Positions 63,342 to 64,000 of a stretch of 64,000 nucleotides of DNA are shown here, in pieces. Position 1 is the first letter of the stretch. Each line of letters opens with the position of its first letter. Made by a program: the position numbers and the translations under genes. The DNA comes from DASXKD01 sp963762735 (GTDB lineage Bacteria > Actinomycetota > Actinomycetes > Streptosporangiales > Streptosporangiaceae). The notes below the pieces were generated by a model, which saw nothing but the letters and a program-made list of their open reading frames with translations, searched no databases and was not told the origin of the DNA. The stretch covers positions 186,001-250,000 of the forward strand of contig CAVXMG010000003.1 of the NCBI GenBank assembly GCA_963762735.1. Reading direction: 5' to 3'.

Positions 63342-63793
63342 GCAGGTACCTCCTTGTCATGCTCTGGCTGCCCCGTGTCGTGCCTGGCCGGCCAGAAGCG
63401 TCGGATCATCACATACATCTCGCAGCCCAGGCACAGGCCGAAGGCTGCGTTGAGGAAAGCCGCCGCGAGCGCGAGCGCGGCCGCGACGATGCCAAGCAGG
63501 GTCAGGCCCGTGGCATACCCGATCACCCCGATGACGCTGATGACCAGGCCGACCCACTGGGAGAACCGTGGCGGTGCCTCGTCCTCAAGCTCCCGGGGCG
63601 GGCCGAGCCGAGGGCGGACCAGCCAGCGGAAGATGAGCCCGTAGGGCGCGTACTTCAGGCCGAACACGGCGCCGATGCCGAACACGACCGCCTGGGCGCC
63701 CAGTAGCCAGGCGCTGCTGGTGATCAGCACCAGCACGAGGACCAGGGCCGACAGCGCCGCGGCGAACCGCTGTCCTCTTGGATCGACCTTCAT
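63338..63793 (-). CDS. DUF4395 membrane protein
   Basis: 151 residues with about four membrane helices (ALVLVLVLITSSAWLLGA; VGLVISVIGVIGYATGLTLL; ALALAAAFLNAAFGLCLGC) and conserved PRGQRFAA, FRWLVRPRLGPPRELEDEAP and CLGCEMY segments of the DUF4395 family. Found with thioredoxin and rhodanese genes in actinobacteria, so a membrane role in sulfur/thiol metabolism is likely but unproven. Start ATG 63793 with aaagggtgg upstream; the 207 bp to the window end contains no gene I can support. Confidence 0.9.
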   Translation of the reverse strand: MKVDPRGQRFAAALSALVLVLVLITSSAWLLGAQAVVFGIGAVFGLKYAPYGLIFRWLVRPRLGPPRELEDEAPPRFSQWVGLVISVIGVIGYATGLTLLGIVAAALALAAAFLNAAFGLCLGCEMYVMIRRFWPARHDTGQPEHDKEVPA

Positions 63794-64000
63794 GGCCGCA
63801 CCACCCTTTCCGCTTTTCTCCAGTACTGCCGCGATTCCCGGGGATTTCGGTTTCTCCTTAAGCGCCCCGGCCGGCCGGCGCGCTAAGGCAGCAGCGAATG
63901 AGCGGAGCCGGGGTCGTGGCGGCGGCCAGGCCCGCTAGTCAGGCAATGCGGATCCCGGCGTGGCCCCGGCGACACAGGGCCGCCGCCACCCGGCAGTAGT

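Overview
The window is chromosomal DNA from a very GC-rich actinomycete. The reasons are the strong G/C third-position bias, frequent GTG starts and GTGA/ATGA overlaps, and several hallmark loci: a rex-hemA-hemC-cobA/hemD-hemB run with a Rex operator, a ResB/CcsB cytochrome c maturation cluster, a BldC-type regulator, the 32-residue ribosomal protein bS22, the MurT/GatD cell-wall amidation pair, and a Prim-Pol-like gene coupled to hemL. A Streptosporangiales/Trebonia-like host would fit, but the genus cannot be fixed from this sequence. No rRNA, tRNA, CRISPR array, IS element or prophage was seen.

Layout. 0-5 kb: the N-terminus of Mfd (cut by the left edge), a low-complexity protein with a methyltransferase-like C-terminus, and an APS kinase carrying a degenerate ATP-sulfurylase-like domain. 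5-9.2 kb: DUF4229 protein, a threonine-dehydratase-like PLP enzyme, BldC, a zincin metallopeptidase-like protein with a small partner, and a one-TM protein. 9.2-15.7 kb: a minus-strand run of Prim-Pol-like protein, hemL, phosphatase, TlpA, ResB and CcsB. 16-19.4 kb: two secreted repeat proteins (PQQ-type propeller and Kelch), each with a related short ORF upstream; these interrupt the heme synteny. 19.4-25.3 kb: hemB, cobA/hemD, hemC, hemA and rex, with a Rex operator upstream. 25.6-34.1 kb: glutaredoxin, a membrane/ABM fusion, HAD phosphatase, acyltransferase, bS22, a HTH protein, proC, proline dehydrogenase, YgfZ and a Fur regulator.

34.8-43.1 kb: a secreted G1 peptidase, nitrobindin, DsrE, the GatD/MurT pair, a large HerA-like ATPase and PPK2. 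43.2-50 kb: a UspA protein, CorA, and the phosphate uptake system pstSCAB with divergent phoU and a PHO-box candidate, next to PPK2 (phosphate and polyphosphate handling side by side). 50-56.2 kb: an S53 peptidase and two tandem secreted ~770-residue paralogues of unknown function that share an almost identical 3' segment. 56.4-62 kb: a DUF1697 protein and a tightly coupled four-gene operon (42-residue ORF, GntR/UTRA regulator, membrane protein, conjugation-like membrane protein), the best candidate here for an undescribed system. 62-63.8 kb: DUF4395, rhodanese and DUF1416 genes, a sulfur-related operon.

A caveat runs through the window. At least nine otherwise intact genes are broken by single-base (mostly +1) shifts, often in short homopolymers. 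This looks more like consensus error than gene decay, so frameshifted genes are annotated as full genes with the break point given.
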